Positions 53,254 to 62,240 of a DNA stretch of 64,000 bases are shown here, piece by piece. The notes beneath the pieces were generated by a model. The model was not told the DNA's origin. It worked only from the letters and a program-made list of their open reading frames with translations, and did not search any database. A program made the position numbers and the translations under genes. Positions within the stretch are counted from its first letter, which is position 1; the number at the start of each line of letters is the position of its first letter. Origin of the DNA: Clostridiales bacterium. GTDB lineage: Bacteria > Bacillota > Clostridia > Lachnospirales > WQUN01. Where the stretch lies: NCBI GenBank assembly GCA_031263155.1, contig JAISGK010000031.1, positions 19,605 to 83,604 on the forward strand, written 5' to 3'.

Positions 53254-54000
53254 ATGTCAAACATCGTTCGACCCTTTCACAAGATACGCAAATTAAAAAT
53301 ATTAGCGATTTTGTTCGCCTTAGCAGTGGTGATACTGGGGCTTTTACTTTATACTCGCAAAATATGGTTCGTATATCCAGATAGAAATATATATTCGGTA
53401 GATGGCTTAGACGTTTCCCATCACCAGGGCAAGATAGATTGGGAAAAGGTAGACAAAAAGTATCAATTTATTTTTGTTAAGGCGACCGAAGCTGATGATT
53501 TCGTAGATAACCGCTTTTATGAGAATGTCGCTGGAATAAAGGATACGCAAAGGATGTTGGGGGCATATCATTTTTTTCGCTTTGATTATACCGGCCTGGA
53601 GCAAGCAGATAACTATATAAATACCGTTGGAGATATTATAGACCTGCAGCCGGTAGTCGATTTTGAATTTACTGGAAATCCCAAAAAATTTGATAAGCAG
53701 CAGGTTCTTGATGAATTAAAGATTTGCGTGGCCGCGCTGGAAGAATACTATGGGCATAAGGTAATAATCTATGCTACGAAGGACGCGTATGCTGATTTTA
53801 TAGAAAATAATTTTGATAACCCAATATGGTACCGCTCGATAATATTTCCCATAGGCAATAGCATAAAGAATGTTTGCTTTTGGCAGTATCACAATAGCGC
53901 AATTATTGAGGGGATAGATACGAAAGTAGATTTAAATGTATTTAAGGGCGGCATTACAGAATTAGAGCGATTAATGATGAAATCACTATTGCCAACCTAA
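53254..54000 (+). CDS. GH25 lysozyme, membrane-anchored
   Basis: A 248-residue protein with one N-terminal membrane segment (LAILFALAVVILGLLLY, residues 16-32) and a GH25 barrel: DGLDVSHHQGKIDWEKV (catalytic-site Asp), YQFIFVKATEADDF, the Asp-x-Glu pair in VVDFEFTG and VCFWQYHNSA. It cleaves the glycan backbone of peptidoglycan outside the cell. AAAGGAAATGCCTT precedes the start. It has left a truncated relative 0.8 kb upstream, and an MITE lies directly after its stop codon. Confidence 0.9.
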   Translation: MSNIVRPFHKIRKLKILAILFALAVVILGLLLYTRKIWFVYPDRNIYSVDGLDVSHHQGKIDWEKVDKKYQFIFVKATEADDFVDNRFYENVAGIKDTQRMLGAYHFFRFDYTGLEQADNYINTVGDIIDLQPVVDFEFTGNPKKFDKQQVLDELKICVAALEEYYGHKVIIYATKDAYADFIENNFDNPIWYRSIIFPIGNSIKNVCFWQYHNSAIIEGIDTKVDLNVFKGGITELERLMMKSLLPT

Positions 54001-54009
54001 CGTTGCAGT

Positions 54010-54223
54010 CTCTAAACGTGCGTTTTCACAACAGGGTTTTGGTTTCGTAGGGGCGCGCAGTGCGCGCCCGCGCGTCTTCTCGGCAATCACCCGTTATTTG
54101 ATATTGGTGTGAGTCCTTGGCAATCGCCCGGTTACCTCACGGGCGCGCAGTGCGCGCCCCTACGAAATCTTACCCACTGACCGCTGCGCAAACGTGCCGA
54201 ATTTGGAAAACGCACGTTTAGAG
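54010..54223. mobile_element. MITE copy A, 214 bp with 8-bp target duplication
   Basis: Terminal inverted repeats CTCTAAACGTGCGTTTT (54010-54026) and its complement (54207-54223) are perfect over 17 bases. The element is flanked by identical GTTGCAGT on both sides (54002-54009 and 54224-54231). Inside are two copies of the palindrome GGGCGCGCAGTGCGCGCCC, separated by about 70 bases. No coding capacity. It begins nine bases after the GH25 stop. Confidence 0.92.
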
Positions 54224-54320
54224 GTTGCAGTGTTACAACAGTGATTGAAAGACGCTTCTATCAGTCTCCATCTGCGGCGAGCGGAGGCTGATAGAGCGAT
54301 GAACAGATGGAAAACAGGTG

Positions 54321-56072
54321 TCAGATCCCAAAAAGTTCAATGATCTCATGGGTTTGGGGATCTCTTCTAAATCTTCTCAAGAAGTCCCAGCTCAGCGTAC
54401 ACATCATGGGAGTGATTGTGTGTGGCATATTCTGCTGACGGATGACCCGCAGGTGATTTTTGCCCTTATTGTTGAAGAAATCGACCGTATAGAACTCAAT
54501 GCCATCTTTCCAGAGCAGATGGAACTTATCACCCGCCATGCACGTCGTCTTTTCCACATAATTGGAGGACTCGAAAGCCGCGAGAAGTTGTTCCGTGGTT
54601 TTCTCCGGAATGTTGTGATTTTTGAACGCGTGCTTCCACAGTGGAACCCATCTGTTCAGCTTGTCATCTTCATCTGTGGGCAAATTGCTTTCGCACAGCC
54701 CGGTTATATTGACCACGGGCATATCGTATTTCATTATTTCGTGGCAATTCGAGTAATCCGGCAGTGTGTTCATGCCCTCAGGGCAGGCGGCCATTCCAAG
54801 CGTCGCAATCGCCGCGATAAAATCGGGGTTCCTGTTTGCCATCGCGTAAGTGAAGTAGCCATCGTGGGAATGACCTGTCACGTACACCCGGGAGAGGTCA
54901 ATGGGAAGCTGTTCGGCTTCACTTTTAATGATCGCAATGGCGTTGTCGTTTGACTCGATGTCCTCAAGCGCGTAATAGATCACGCAGCACTCCCCTTGGG
55001 CGGCAATTTCAAGCCATTCTGCGGCATAGCTGTGGGCGGTGACAGCCAAATGCTCGTTTCCTTCATACACTTCCTGCACAACCAGCACGACAGGGATCTT
55101 AGCGCCCTCCTCGTATTGCTGACGCGGAAACGCAATACAATATCGGTCGCCGCGCGCGTCCCGCTTGACCTTGTATACCAGTCCCTTTTCCTCCATCTCC
55201 CGTTGGAACAGAGGGTCTTTCACAGTCGCGTATTTCCACTCATAAAGCATATCTTGCGCCATGTGCTTACCCACCTCGGAATGAATGAGCCATTGGCGGT
55301 CAAAGCGCCCCTCGTTCATGGGATGGGTCACGCAAAGCGCGCGGTGGAGGGAATCGCAGTTATCCCACTGGCGGCAAATATTAATTGTAGGGATATTTTG
55401 CGATCCAAATTTTTCTACCTTCTCGTCAGGGTCCTCTTCCTTGCCGTCCTTTGTGATATATTGATAACCCGGAACATCTTTTAGCTTCATGTGATCAACA
55501 ATGCCAGAAACATCCAGATGAACGCGCTTTGTGTCTATCGGGTACAGGCAGCAGACTTCTTGGAGGATATTGATCCAGATGCCCGCATAGTCCACATCCT
55601 CATCCGTTTTTATTACGAGGAAATGATCCATATTATTTGCAATCGCCTCTACGCGCTTCCAATACTTCTTTACCGACCGCATGGTCCAGAGGGGATCTCT
55701 TTCATCCTGCTTATCAAAGATCAGCAGCATGGGGAGCTTGCTCCAGTCATCAACCGCCTTCTGCGGCCCAATGATGATCCAACATCTCTCACCAATCGGC
55801 ACACGCCCGCCCTGCCCGGTGCAGTGATAATGCAGGCCCATATCGTTGATCTCTTTGACGACTGCCGGATCATCAATGCCATGGGTCTTGGCCCGATAAA
55901 GCGGATGCCTCCTTAAATCCCCCTCAACGGGATAGGAGGGCGCGTAATTGCTGCCCTCTATCTTATATGTTTCTTGCATGTAGGTAATTAAATTGGTTAA
56001 CGGCGGGATTTTGTCCTTCCAGGTTTCTGTCTCCCACAAGTTGATATTGGGGTAGCTGTAATATTTATTCAT
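54321..56072 (-). CDS. Double alpha/beta-hydrolase-like esterase, copy 1
   Basis: A 583-residue protein of unknown family. The C-terminal half is an alpha/beta hydrolase: IPVVLVVQEVYEGNEH, then the nucleophile elbow VYVTGHSHDGYF (Ser402) and a likely catalytic His in MPHTITPMM near 551. The N-terminal half appears to be a degenerate second copy: PMLLIFDKQDERDPLWT, and RVHLDVSGIVDHM at the place of the elbow, without the GxSxxG pattern. No signal peptide, so cytoplasmic. It is a paralogue of the next gene upstream (56261-58024) and ends the Opp-MBL-MATE operon. Substrate unknown, perhaps peptide or ester products imported by Opp. Confidence 0.75.
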   Translation of the reverse strand: MNKYYSYPNINLWETETWKDKIPPLTNLITYMQETYKIEGSNYAPSYPVEGDLRRHPLYRAKTHGIDDPAVVKEINDMGLHYHCTGQGGRVPIGERCWIIIGPQKAVDDWSKLPMLLIFDKQDERDPLWTMRSVKKYWKRVEAIANNMDHFLVIKTDEDVDYAGIWINILQEVCCLYPIDTKRVHLDVSGIVDHMKLKDVPGYQYITKDGKEEDPDEKVEKFGSQNIPTINICRQWDNCDSLHRALCVTHPMNEGRFDRQWLIHSEVGKHMAQDMLYEWKYATVKDPLFQREMEEKGLVYKVKRDARGDRYCIAFPRQQYEEGAKIPVVLVVQEVYEGNEHLAVTAHSYAAEWLEIAAQGECCVIYYALEDIESNDNAIAIIKSEAEQLPIDLSRVYVTGHSHDGYFTYAMANRNPDFIAAIATLGMAACPEGMNTLPDYSNCHEIMKYDMPVVNITGLCESNLPTDEDDKLNRWVPLWKHAFKNHNIPEKTTEQLLAAFESSNYVEKTTCMAGDKFHLLWKDGIEFYTVDFFNNKGKNHLRVIRQQNMPHTITPMMCTLSWDFLRRFRRDPQTHEIIELFGI

Positions 56073-56093
56073 AATCTCACCTTCCTATATGTA

Positions 56094-56217
56094 CTCTAAA
56101 CGTGCGTTTTTTAAATTTGGGATGGGTGCGCAACGGTCAGTGGGTATGATTTCGTAGGGGCGCGCAGTGCGCGCCCCTACGAGATCAAAATCCTTTTGTG
56201 AAAACGCACGTTTAGAG
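56094..56217. mobile_element. MITE copy B, 124 bp with 8-bp target duplication
   Basis: The same 17-base terminal repeats as copy A (56094-56110 and 56201-56217), flanked by identical TATATGTA (56086-56093 and 56218-56225). The centre is the palindrome GTAGGGGCGCGC-AGT-GCGCGCCCCTAC. Its inner sequence shows it lies in the opposite orientation to copy A. It sits between the two hydrolase genes, 22 bases before the start of copy 1, and may have altered that gene's expression. Confidence 0.93.
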
Positions 56218-56260
56218 TATATGTATTGGGGAACCTTACAGGGAGGCTCCTATTTGCTTT

Positions 56261-58024
56261 TTATTCAATGGGGTCAAGCTCAATAATTTCCTGCGTCTGC
56301 GGGTTTTTCTTATATCGCCTCAAAAAGTCCCAACTGAGCGTACACATGATTGGCGTAATGGTGTGCGGCATATCCTCCGATCGGACTGTGCGAAGATGGA
56401 TCTTGCCCTTGCTGTTTACGAAATCGACAATGTAATGCTCATGCCCTTGCGCCCAGAAGGTTCTGAATTGATCGCCGGGAATTTTTGTTATGGCCTGCGT
56501 GTAGTTGGCGGGGTTCTTGTAGGCGGCTAATATTTCTTCCGTTGTTTTGACGCGGCAATTGTAATTGAGCATTACATGCTGCCAGGTGGGGATCCAAACC
56601 GCTTCCAGATCGCTGTCCGCTTCCGGGAATCTGGACTCCGCGAGGCCGATCAGATTGATCGCGGGGATATCATGATTTTTGATCTCATCGATCTTAGTGT
56701 AGTCGGGTTTTTCGTTCATGCCAAACGGGCAGGGATACATGCCCATGACCGAAATGGCGGTTACAAATTCGGGGTTACGGTTGGCCATAGAATAGGCAAA
56801 ATAACCGTCATGAGAGTGCCCCGTTACATACACCCTGGTGAGATCAATATGGAACTCGGGGGCAAGCTGCTGTGTGATGACCTCAATAATGCGGTCGTTG
56901 GAAACGATGTCTTCGAGCGCCCACATGACAAGCACGCATTGCCCCTGCGCCGCGATCTCAAACCATTCCTCCGCGTATGCGATTCCTGAAACCGGGAGAT
57001 GCTCGTTTCCCTCATAAGTCTCCTGTATATAAAGGACAACGGGCAGCTCCGCGCCATTCTCAAACTGCTGGCGCGGCGCGGCGACTATATATCTCTCGCC
57101 GCAGGCATTGCGTCTAACGGCCCAAATCAAGCCCTTGGCCTCCATCTCAGCGGTAAGCTTGGGGTCTTCAACATAGCTATAGTTCATTTCTAGCTTCATA
57201 TCGTTGGCCATGCGCTTGCCAACCTCTGTATGCACAAGTTTCCACACCTCGTAATATTCACTCTGCTGGAAGTTGTGTAAAATCAGCATCTTTTCAAGAG
57301 AATCGCAGTTGCCCCAATGATATGCCATATTGAGAACAGGCAATTTTAATGTGCCGAACAACTTCACAAGCGAATCCGGATCTCCGTCAATATTTCCATA
57401 TTGATCATTGAATACGAAACCCGGAACCTCCTTGAGCTTCATATGATCCGCTACAGTGCTTACATTGATGTAGAATCTGGAGATGTCACACGGGAACAGG
57501 CAGCTAGCTTCCTGAAGAATGTTTAGATAGATTCGTTTGGTGTCGGGCCCGTTGGTGATGTTGATTGTAATGAGAACAAAATCCATCGTTTCCGTGAGCA
57601 TCTGAATATATTGTTGATGGCGCGTAACAGATTTCATTGTCCACAGCGGGTTTGCTTGATCCTCTTTGTCAAAGAAAATCAAGACGGGCAGCTTGCTCCA
57701 CGTTTCGATTGCCTTTTTGGGGCATATACACCACCAATCCTGCCCCTGGCCGGTGCAGAGGAATTCAAGGCCGTTGTCATTGAGTTCCTTCACCACAGCG
57801 GGATCATCAATCCCATGTGTTTTGGCTCTGTACAAGGGGTGTTCGTGAAGATCGCCCTCTACGGGAAAAGACGGGGTGTACTCGACGGGCCCAATTTTAT
57901 CATGCGTTTGCATGTACTCGATCAGTGCCGTAACGCCTGGCACTCTACCACGCCATGACTCATCCTCCCAGAGGTGAATGCCGTCATAGCTATAGTGCTT
58001 GTTGTGTGTGTTGTGCGTTTTCAA
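56261..58024 (-). CDS. Double alpha/beta-hydrolase-like esterase, copy 2
   Basis: A 587-residue paralogue of the previous hydrolase, colinear from start (HYSYDGIHLWEDESWRGRVP) to end (MCTLSWDFLRRYKKNPQTQE). Nucleophile elbow VYVTGHSHDGYFAYSM; the N-terminal half has PVLIFFDKEDQANPLWTM and RFYINVSTVADHM, again lacking an elbow serine in a GxSxxG context. Shared blocks (EGDLHEHPLYRAKTHGIDDP, IYNPEF-like NRNPEFVTAI) show the duplication is not very recent. AAGGAGGATAA precedes the start. It follows the MATE gene by 45 bases. Confidence 0.75.
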   Translation of the reverse strand: MKTHNTHNKHYSYDGIHLWEDESWRGRVPGVTALIEYMQTHDKIGPVEYTPSFPVEGDLHEHPLYRAKTHGIDDPAVVKELNDNGLEFLCTGQGQDWWCICPKKAIETWSKLPVLIFFDKEDQANPLWTMKSVTRHQQYIQMLTETMDFVLITINITNGPDTKRIYLNILQEASCLFPCDISRFYINVSTVADHMKLKEVPGFVFNDQYGNIDGDPDSLVKLFGTLKLPVLNMAYHWGNCDSLEKMLILHNFQQSEYYEVWKLVHTEVGKRMANDMKLEMNYSYVEDPKLTAEMEAKGLIWAVRRNACGERYIVAAPRQQFENGAELPVVLYIQETYEGNEHLPVSGIAYAEEWFEIAAQGQCVLVMWALEDIVSNDRIIEVITQQLAPEFHIDLTRVYVTGHSHDGYFAYSMANRNPEFVTAISVMGMYPCPFGMNEKPDYTKIDEIKNHDIPAINLIGLAESRFPEADSDLEAVWIPTWQHVMLNYNCRVKTTEEILAAYKNPANYTQAITKIPGDQFRTFWAQGHEHYIVDFVNSKGKIHLRTVRSEDMPHTITPIMCTLSWDFLRRYKKNPQTQEIIELDPIE

Positions 58025-58069
58025 CGTGTTATCCTCCTTATCAAATATCCGCTTGTGTAAATACAGGTG

Positions 58070-59440
58070 CTAAACCAGTAGCTTTCTGGTTTTCCACTTC
58101 CCGCTCAACAGATACCACAGGCAGCAGCATCCCGGCAGGAATCTGGATAGCGCGGTTCCCCACCAAAAGCCGTATATGCCCATATCCAATACATACGCAA
58201 AGATCAGACCCAAACCGATCTTGCACACTACCCCATCCAAAACGCCGATCACAAAGTTTAGCGAGGCGAAGCCTGTACCAAGAACCATGGACTGTAGGGT
58301 GGAGGTAAAAGCCGACATAAACAGATGTATTGTGAGAATTCCCAGGTAACCTACGCCCATGTCCAAAACCGCAGCATCGCCGGTAAATATCCCAAAAACC
58401 GCCTTGGGGAAAATATTGATAACAATCGCCGTAATTGCGGCAAAGCACATACAAATACTGAATCCGTACCACACGGTTTTTTGCGCTCTGTCATGCTTCT
58501 TTGCCCCGAGGTTCTGACCGATCATTGCCGCGCAAGCCTGCTGCGTTGCGCCAACATAGACCTCGAGAAATGTCTGAAGTTTGTTGCCTACCGAGTTTGT
58601 TGCGGATGCAAGCAGGCCAAAGCTGTTGATACTGGAATTTACAAACAGTATTGAGGATCGCACAAGGAAAGATCTTGCGGTCTGTGGAAGGGCAAGTTTC
58701 ATGATAATTACAGCAGGCTCCCTCCTGATTTTGAGTAAATCTCGGCTTATTTCAAAACCGAATTGCTCATTGTGCTTGCGGATATAAATAAACGACGCGA
58801 CAAAGGAGGCCAATTGTGAAATGACAGTGGCAATGGCCGCACCGGCGGCTTCCATATTCAGTGGGACTACCAGAAGCCAGTCAAGCACGACGTTTGTACA
58901 CGCCGCAATGATTATGAACATCAGCGGTTTCGCGGATTCACCCATGCCGCGAAGCATACCGCACAGCGCGTTGTAGCCAAAAATAAATGGGAACCCGATT
59001 GCTGTGATTATCATGTAATTTGCCGACTGCCGGTACGCCTCCGCCGGACAGTTAAGCCATTGCAAAAATATCTTGTGGAACAGAAATACAGCTATAGCGA
59101 CAGCAATTGACGTGAGCGCCATGACCGAAAATGTAGTACCCATCGCCTCTTTCAGTTTCTTCTTCGCGCCGGCGCCGACCAATTGCGCGATATAGATTTG
59201 GGCGGCGGCGCCGAACCCGCCGCCCAGCATTGTGAAAAAATCCGCTATTTCACCGCCGGTAGATACAGCGACTGTACCGGTACTGCCCAGATACCTTCCT
59301 ATAATAATTAAGTCCACAAGACCGTATAGCTGCTGAATGATATTTGTTAGAACCATCGGCGCCGCAAATGCAACAAGCGCTGGGAGTAATGCACCTTGCG
59401 TCAAATCCCTGCCAACTGTTTTTGTCGCGCTATTTGCCAT
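58070..59440 (-). CDS. MATE-family efflux transporter
   Basis: A full-length 456-residue, twelve-helix protein starting DLTQGALLPALVAFAAPMVLTNII (in parts) with GLVDLIIIGRYLGSTGTVAVST and a second-half repeat FLVRSSILFVNSSINSFG. MATE proteins export drugs or metabolites using sodium or proton gradients. In this operon it could remove a toxic product of the hydrolases. AAGGAGATG lies before the start. Confidence 0.92.
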   Translation of the reverse strand: MANSATKTVGRDLTQGALLPALVAFAAPMVLTNIIQQLYGLVDLIIIGRYLGSTGTVAVSTGGEIADFFTMLGGGFGAAAQIYIAQLVGAGAKKKLKEAMGTTFSVMALTSIAVAIAVFLFHKIFLQWLNCPAEAYRQSANYMIITAIGFPFIFGYNALCGMLRGMGESAKPLMFIIIAACTNVVLDWLLVVPLNMEAAGAAIATVISQLASFVASFIYIRKHNEQFGFEISRDLLKIRREPAVIIMKLALPQTARSFLVRSSILFVNSSINSFGLLASATNSVGNKLQTFLEVYVGATQQACAAMIGQNLGAKKHDRAQKTVWYGFSICMCFAAITAIVINIFPKAVFGIFTGDAAVLDMGVGYLGILTIHLFMSAFTSTLQSMVLGTGFASLNFVIGVLDGVVCKIGLGLIFAYVLDMGIYGFWWGTALSRFLPGCCCLWYLLSGKWKTRKLLV

Positions 59441-59476
59441 TATACATCTCCTTCCATAAGCCTATTAGGCAGTGTA

Positions 59477-61234
59477 TCACCGCCTTTGCTCGCTCATAAA
59501 GCCTGAATTGTAGATCACGCAGTTGATTCCGTGATAGTGCATTCTTCCGCCCGGATTTCTAAACTTGCCGATGTGATGCTGAATGGCTTCTGCGGGGCAA
59601 TCACATTCCACATTTATTTGGTCGGCAATTTCCAGACACGCGGCCCGGATATTGCGGGGGATCCGCAAGGTATCAGGTCTGTTCAGATGCGATGCCCAAA
59701 GCCTTGTATCGGGATTCACCCTTTGCGTAAATCTTTGAAGCATATCCGCATAGTCCCGGTAAAACTGCGCCGTTGTACCTCCCAAATGCGTATCAACATT
59801 CATTGCGTCGCCTGTCATGCACACCTTCTCGGAAGCGCAGTAAAAAGCCATATGGCCATCTGAATGTCCCGGCGTAAAAATACATTCGACATTCAGGCCG
59901 CCCAACTCAAAGAGATCGCCGTCATGAATCGCCCTGCAATCACTGGGATAGACGGGCTCAAGGATATACTCTGTTGTGTATTCCTCAAATTCCTTGCAGT
60001 AATTTGAGAAGGGCTGTACATCGACAAGCCTTCTATTACGAGACATGGGCAGCTTGTTGATATCATTCTGATGCAGGTAGATCTCTTTGAACTGAATTGC
60101 GCCGCCCGCATGGTCAATTCCTACATGCGTGCAGGCAAGCGCGATAGGAAGATGGGGCTTCCCGGTCATCTGTTTAATATAATCAACCAGCTTTCCATCA
60201 ATGCCGTGGCCAGAGTCGATACATAAAATCTTCTCGTCTCCAACAAATACCATGAGCGTAATTCTATTGACGGTTCCGCTGTTAATCGTAATGGTATATA
60301 CCCTGTCAGACCATTTCTCGTGCGAATAGTAACAGCTGTTTAAAGAGTTGAAACGAAGGTCAAATTTGAAATGGGATCTGTCATAGACGATGCAGGTGTT
60401 GTTGAAATAATGGCCTCTCCAATTTCTGTTGTCCATCAGAGGCCAAAACATACTTGAACAGGGTGGGTCAAGTTCTACCTGCCTATTGCAGATTTGTCTC
60501 GCGATCACCGCAAGGTTCTTTGCAATCTGTACTTCCATTGGTTCCGGCAGATGATATGGCCACACGGTCGTGTCTGGATGAACCCGCTCCACAAAATGAT
60601 CCATTGCTTCGGCATATTTCTGGAGCGCGTCAAAATCCGCATCCAACATCCATACATCGGTGTTGATTGCGTCGCCGGTGAAGCAAGCCTTTTCCGCCGC
60701 GCAATAGAACGCCATTGAGCCGGGCGTTACCCCAGCAACCGCAATCGCCTCCACAGTTACACCGCCCAAATCGAATCGGCAACCGTCAGTGACATTGTTA
60801 AAATCACATTGATTGTCGTAGATCATGTGAGCCTTGCAATACTCCATATCAATGGGATTGGTCAGGCAATAGTCTGTGAAGTCCATATAGCGCCGAATGG
60901 GGTCGAACCGACCCTCGTCGATTTCAATGTCCTTCATAGAGCAGTATCGATCCTCAAACTGGCACGCGCTGCCCACATGATCCCTGCGGCCATTTGTACA
61001 CGCCAAAAGAAGCGGTTTGTCCGTTCCGATGACCGACTCAATATAGGAGCGTAAGCCCTGTGTCATCCCAAGACCCGCGTCTATCACCATTGCCTTATCA
61101 TCGCCCACAATTACGCCAATGGTGAACCTATGTACCATCGAATAGCCCTCGTTAAAAATGTAAAGCCGATCAGAGAACTGCTCGTGACAGAAAAAATTGA
61201 TATGTTTTTGCTTGTTCAAATTTATCCTCTCCAT
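59477..61234 (-). CDS. Tandem metallo-beta-lactamase-fold protein
   Basis: Two MBL-fold modules in one chain of about 585 residues, both starting alike (INFFCHEQFSDRLYIFNEG; SCYYSHEKWSDRVYTITIN). In the second, part of the metal site survives: ACTHVGIDHAGG (HxHxDH with the second His replaced by Gly), FTPGHSDGHMAF and MTGDAMNVD. In the first the motif is TNGRRDHVG, the PGH histidine is replaced (GVTPGSMAF), and only FTGDAINTD remains. The first module is therefore probably structural. ATG 61234 is used here; a TTG at 61222 with GGAGAGG six bases upstream is an alternative. Substrate unknown. Confidence 0.78.
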   Translation of the reverse strand: MERINLNKQKHINFFCHEQFSDRLYIFNEGYSMVHRFTIGVIVGDDKAMVIDAGLGMTQGLRSYIESVIGTDKPLLLACTNGRRDHVGSACQFEDRYCSMKDIEIDEGRFDPIRRYMDFTDYCLTNPIDMEYCKAHMIYDNQCDFNNVTDGCRFDLGGVTVEAIAVAGVTPGSMAFYCAAEKACFTGDAINTDVWMLDADFDALQKYAEAMDHFVERVHPDTTVWPYHLPEPMEVQIAKNLAVIARQICNRQVELDPPCSSMFWPLMDNRNWRGHYFNNTCIVYDRSHFKFDLRFNSLNSCYYSHEKWSDRVYTITINSGTVNRITLMVFVGDEKILCIDSGHGIDGKLVDYIKQMTGKPHLPIALACTHVGIDHAGGAIQFKEIYLHQNDINKLPMSRNRRLVDVQPFSNYCKEFEEYTTEYILEPVYPSDCRAIHDGDLFELGGLNVECIFTPGHSDGHMAFYCASEKVCMTGDAMNVDTHLGGTTAQFYRDYADMLQRFTQRVNPDTRLWASHLNRPDTLRIPRNIRAACLEIADQINVECDCPAEAIQHHIGKFRNPGGRMHYHGINCVIYNSGFMSEQRR

Positions 61235-61244
61235 TTCTCCATTT

Positions 61245-62240
61245 CTACACTTTTGCTCTTTGTTTGCTCTGTCTCCAATAGTGACAGGCAACGCAATGTT
61301 CCGCGCCAACATCATCCAGCATTGGAGATTCATTGAAGCATTTTTCCTGGGCCATCCAGCAGCGCGGCGCAAATCTGCAACAGTCAGGATTGGGGTTTAG
61401 GGGGCTTGGCACATCGCCCTCAAGCACAATCCTTGTCTTTTCAGCCTCAAAGCTGGTAGTGGGCACTGCGGAAAGCAGCGCGATTGAGTAGGGATGCAGC
61501 GTATTTAAAAACAGTTCATTTTTTTCCGCTGTTTCAACAATCTGCCCCAGGTACATAACCACAATTCGATCAGAAATATGTCGAACTACAGAAAGATCAT
61601 GGCTAATAAACAGATATGAGAGCTCCATCTCTTTTTGCAGCTTAACCAGAAGATTTATAATTGTCGCCTGAACAGAAACATCCAGCGACGAAACCGGTTC
61701 GTCACAGACAATAAACTTCGGATTGAGCGCAAGCGCGCGCGCAATGCCCACCATCTGTCTTTTGCCGCCGTCCAGTTCGTGGGGAAACAGCTCTTGTATG
61801 TATGTTTCAAGCCCTACGGTATCCATCAGTTCCCTAACCTTGGTATCAATTTCTGATTTTTTGCAAAGACGATGAATTACGAATGGTTCAGAGAGTATGC
61901 TCCAAATTGTTTTTCTTGGATTGAGCGATGAATATGGATCCTGGAAGATCATCTGTATATCCCTGCGGAGCTCCTTTTTCTTAAAACCTGACATTTTAAG
62001 CCAATCTTTGCCCTTGTAAAATACACTGCCCGCTGTTTCCGGGAAAAAGCGCATCAGCACGTTGCCCACTGTGCTTTTGCCGCAGCCGGATTCACCGACC
62101 AAGCCGAGCGTTTCATTTGGCATAATTTCGAATGAAACATCGTCAACTGCGTGAAGATTGCCTTTTCCCTTGATAATAAAATGCTTGGTAAGATGTTCAA
62201 CCTTAAGGATTGGCTCCCGCGTATTATTTTGCGCGCTCAT
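61245..62240 (-). CDS. oppF: Oligopeptide ABC transporter ATP-binding protein (OppF/DppF)
   Basis: A 331-residue ATPase: Walker A GLVGESGCGKSTVGN, Walker B FIVCDEPVSSLDVSV and switch YLFISHDLSVVRHI. The C-terminal OppD/F extension with an Fe-S-like cysteine motif appears (PDCCRFAPRCWMAQEKCF). The signature is slightly unusual, ELDGGKRQMVGIARAL, with Asp-Gly-Gly-Lys where Ser-Gly-Gly-Gln is normal. The start at 62240 (GGAGGGC upstream) overlaps oppD as ATGA. Confidence 0.92.
   Translation of the reverse strand: MSAQNNTREPILKVEHLTKHFIIKGKGNLHAVDDVSFEIMPNETLGLVGESGCGKSTVGNVLMRFFPETAGSVFYKGKDWLKMSGFKKKELRRDIQMIFQDPYSSLNPRKTIWSILSEPFVIHRLCKKSEIDTKVRELMDTVGLETYIQELFPHELDGGKRQMVGIARALALNPKFIVCDEPVSSLDVSVQATIINLLVKLQKEMELSYLFISHDLSVVRHISDRIVVMYLGQIVETAEKNELFLNTLHPYSIALLSAVPTTSFEAEKTRIVLEGDVPSPLNPNPDCCRFAPRCWMAQEKCFNESPMLDDVGAEHCVACHYWRQSKQRAKV

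Noticed and set aside
54318..54953. A 211-codon plus-strand frame opposite hydrolase copy 1
   Set aside because: Antisense shadow of the hydrolase C-terminus; similar shadows occur opposite its paralogue.
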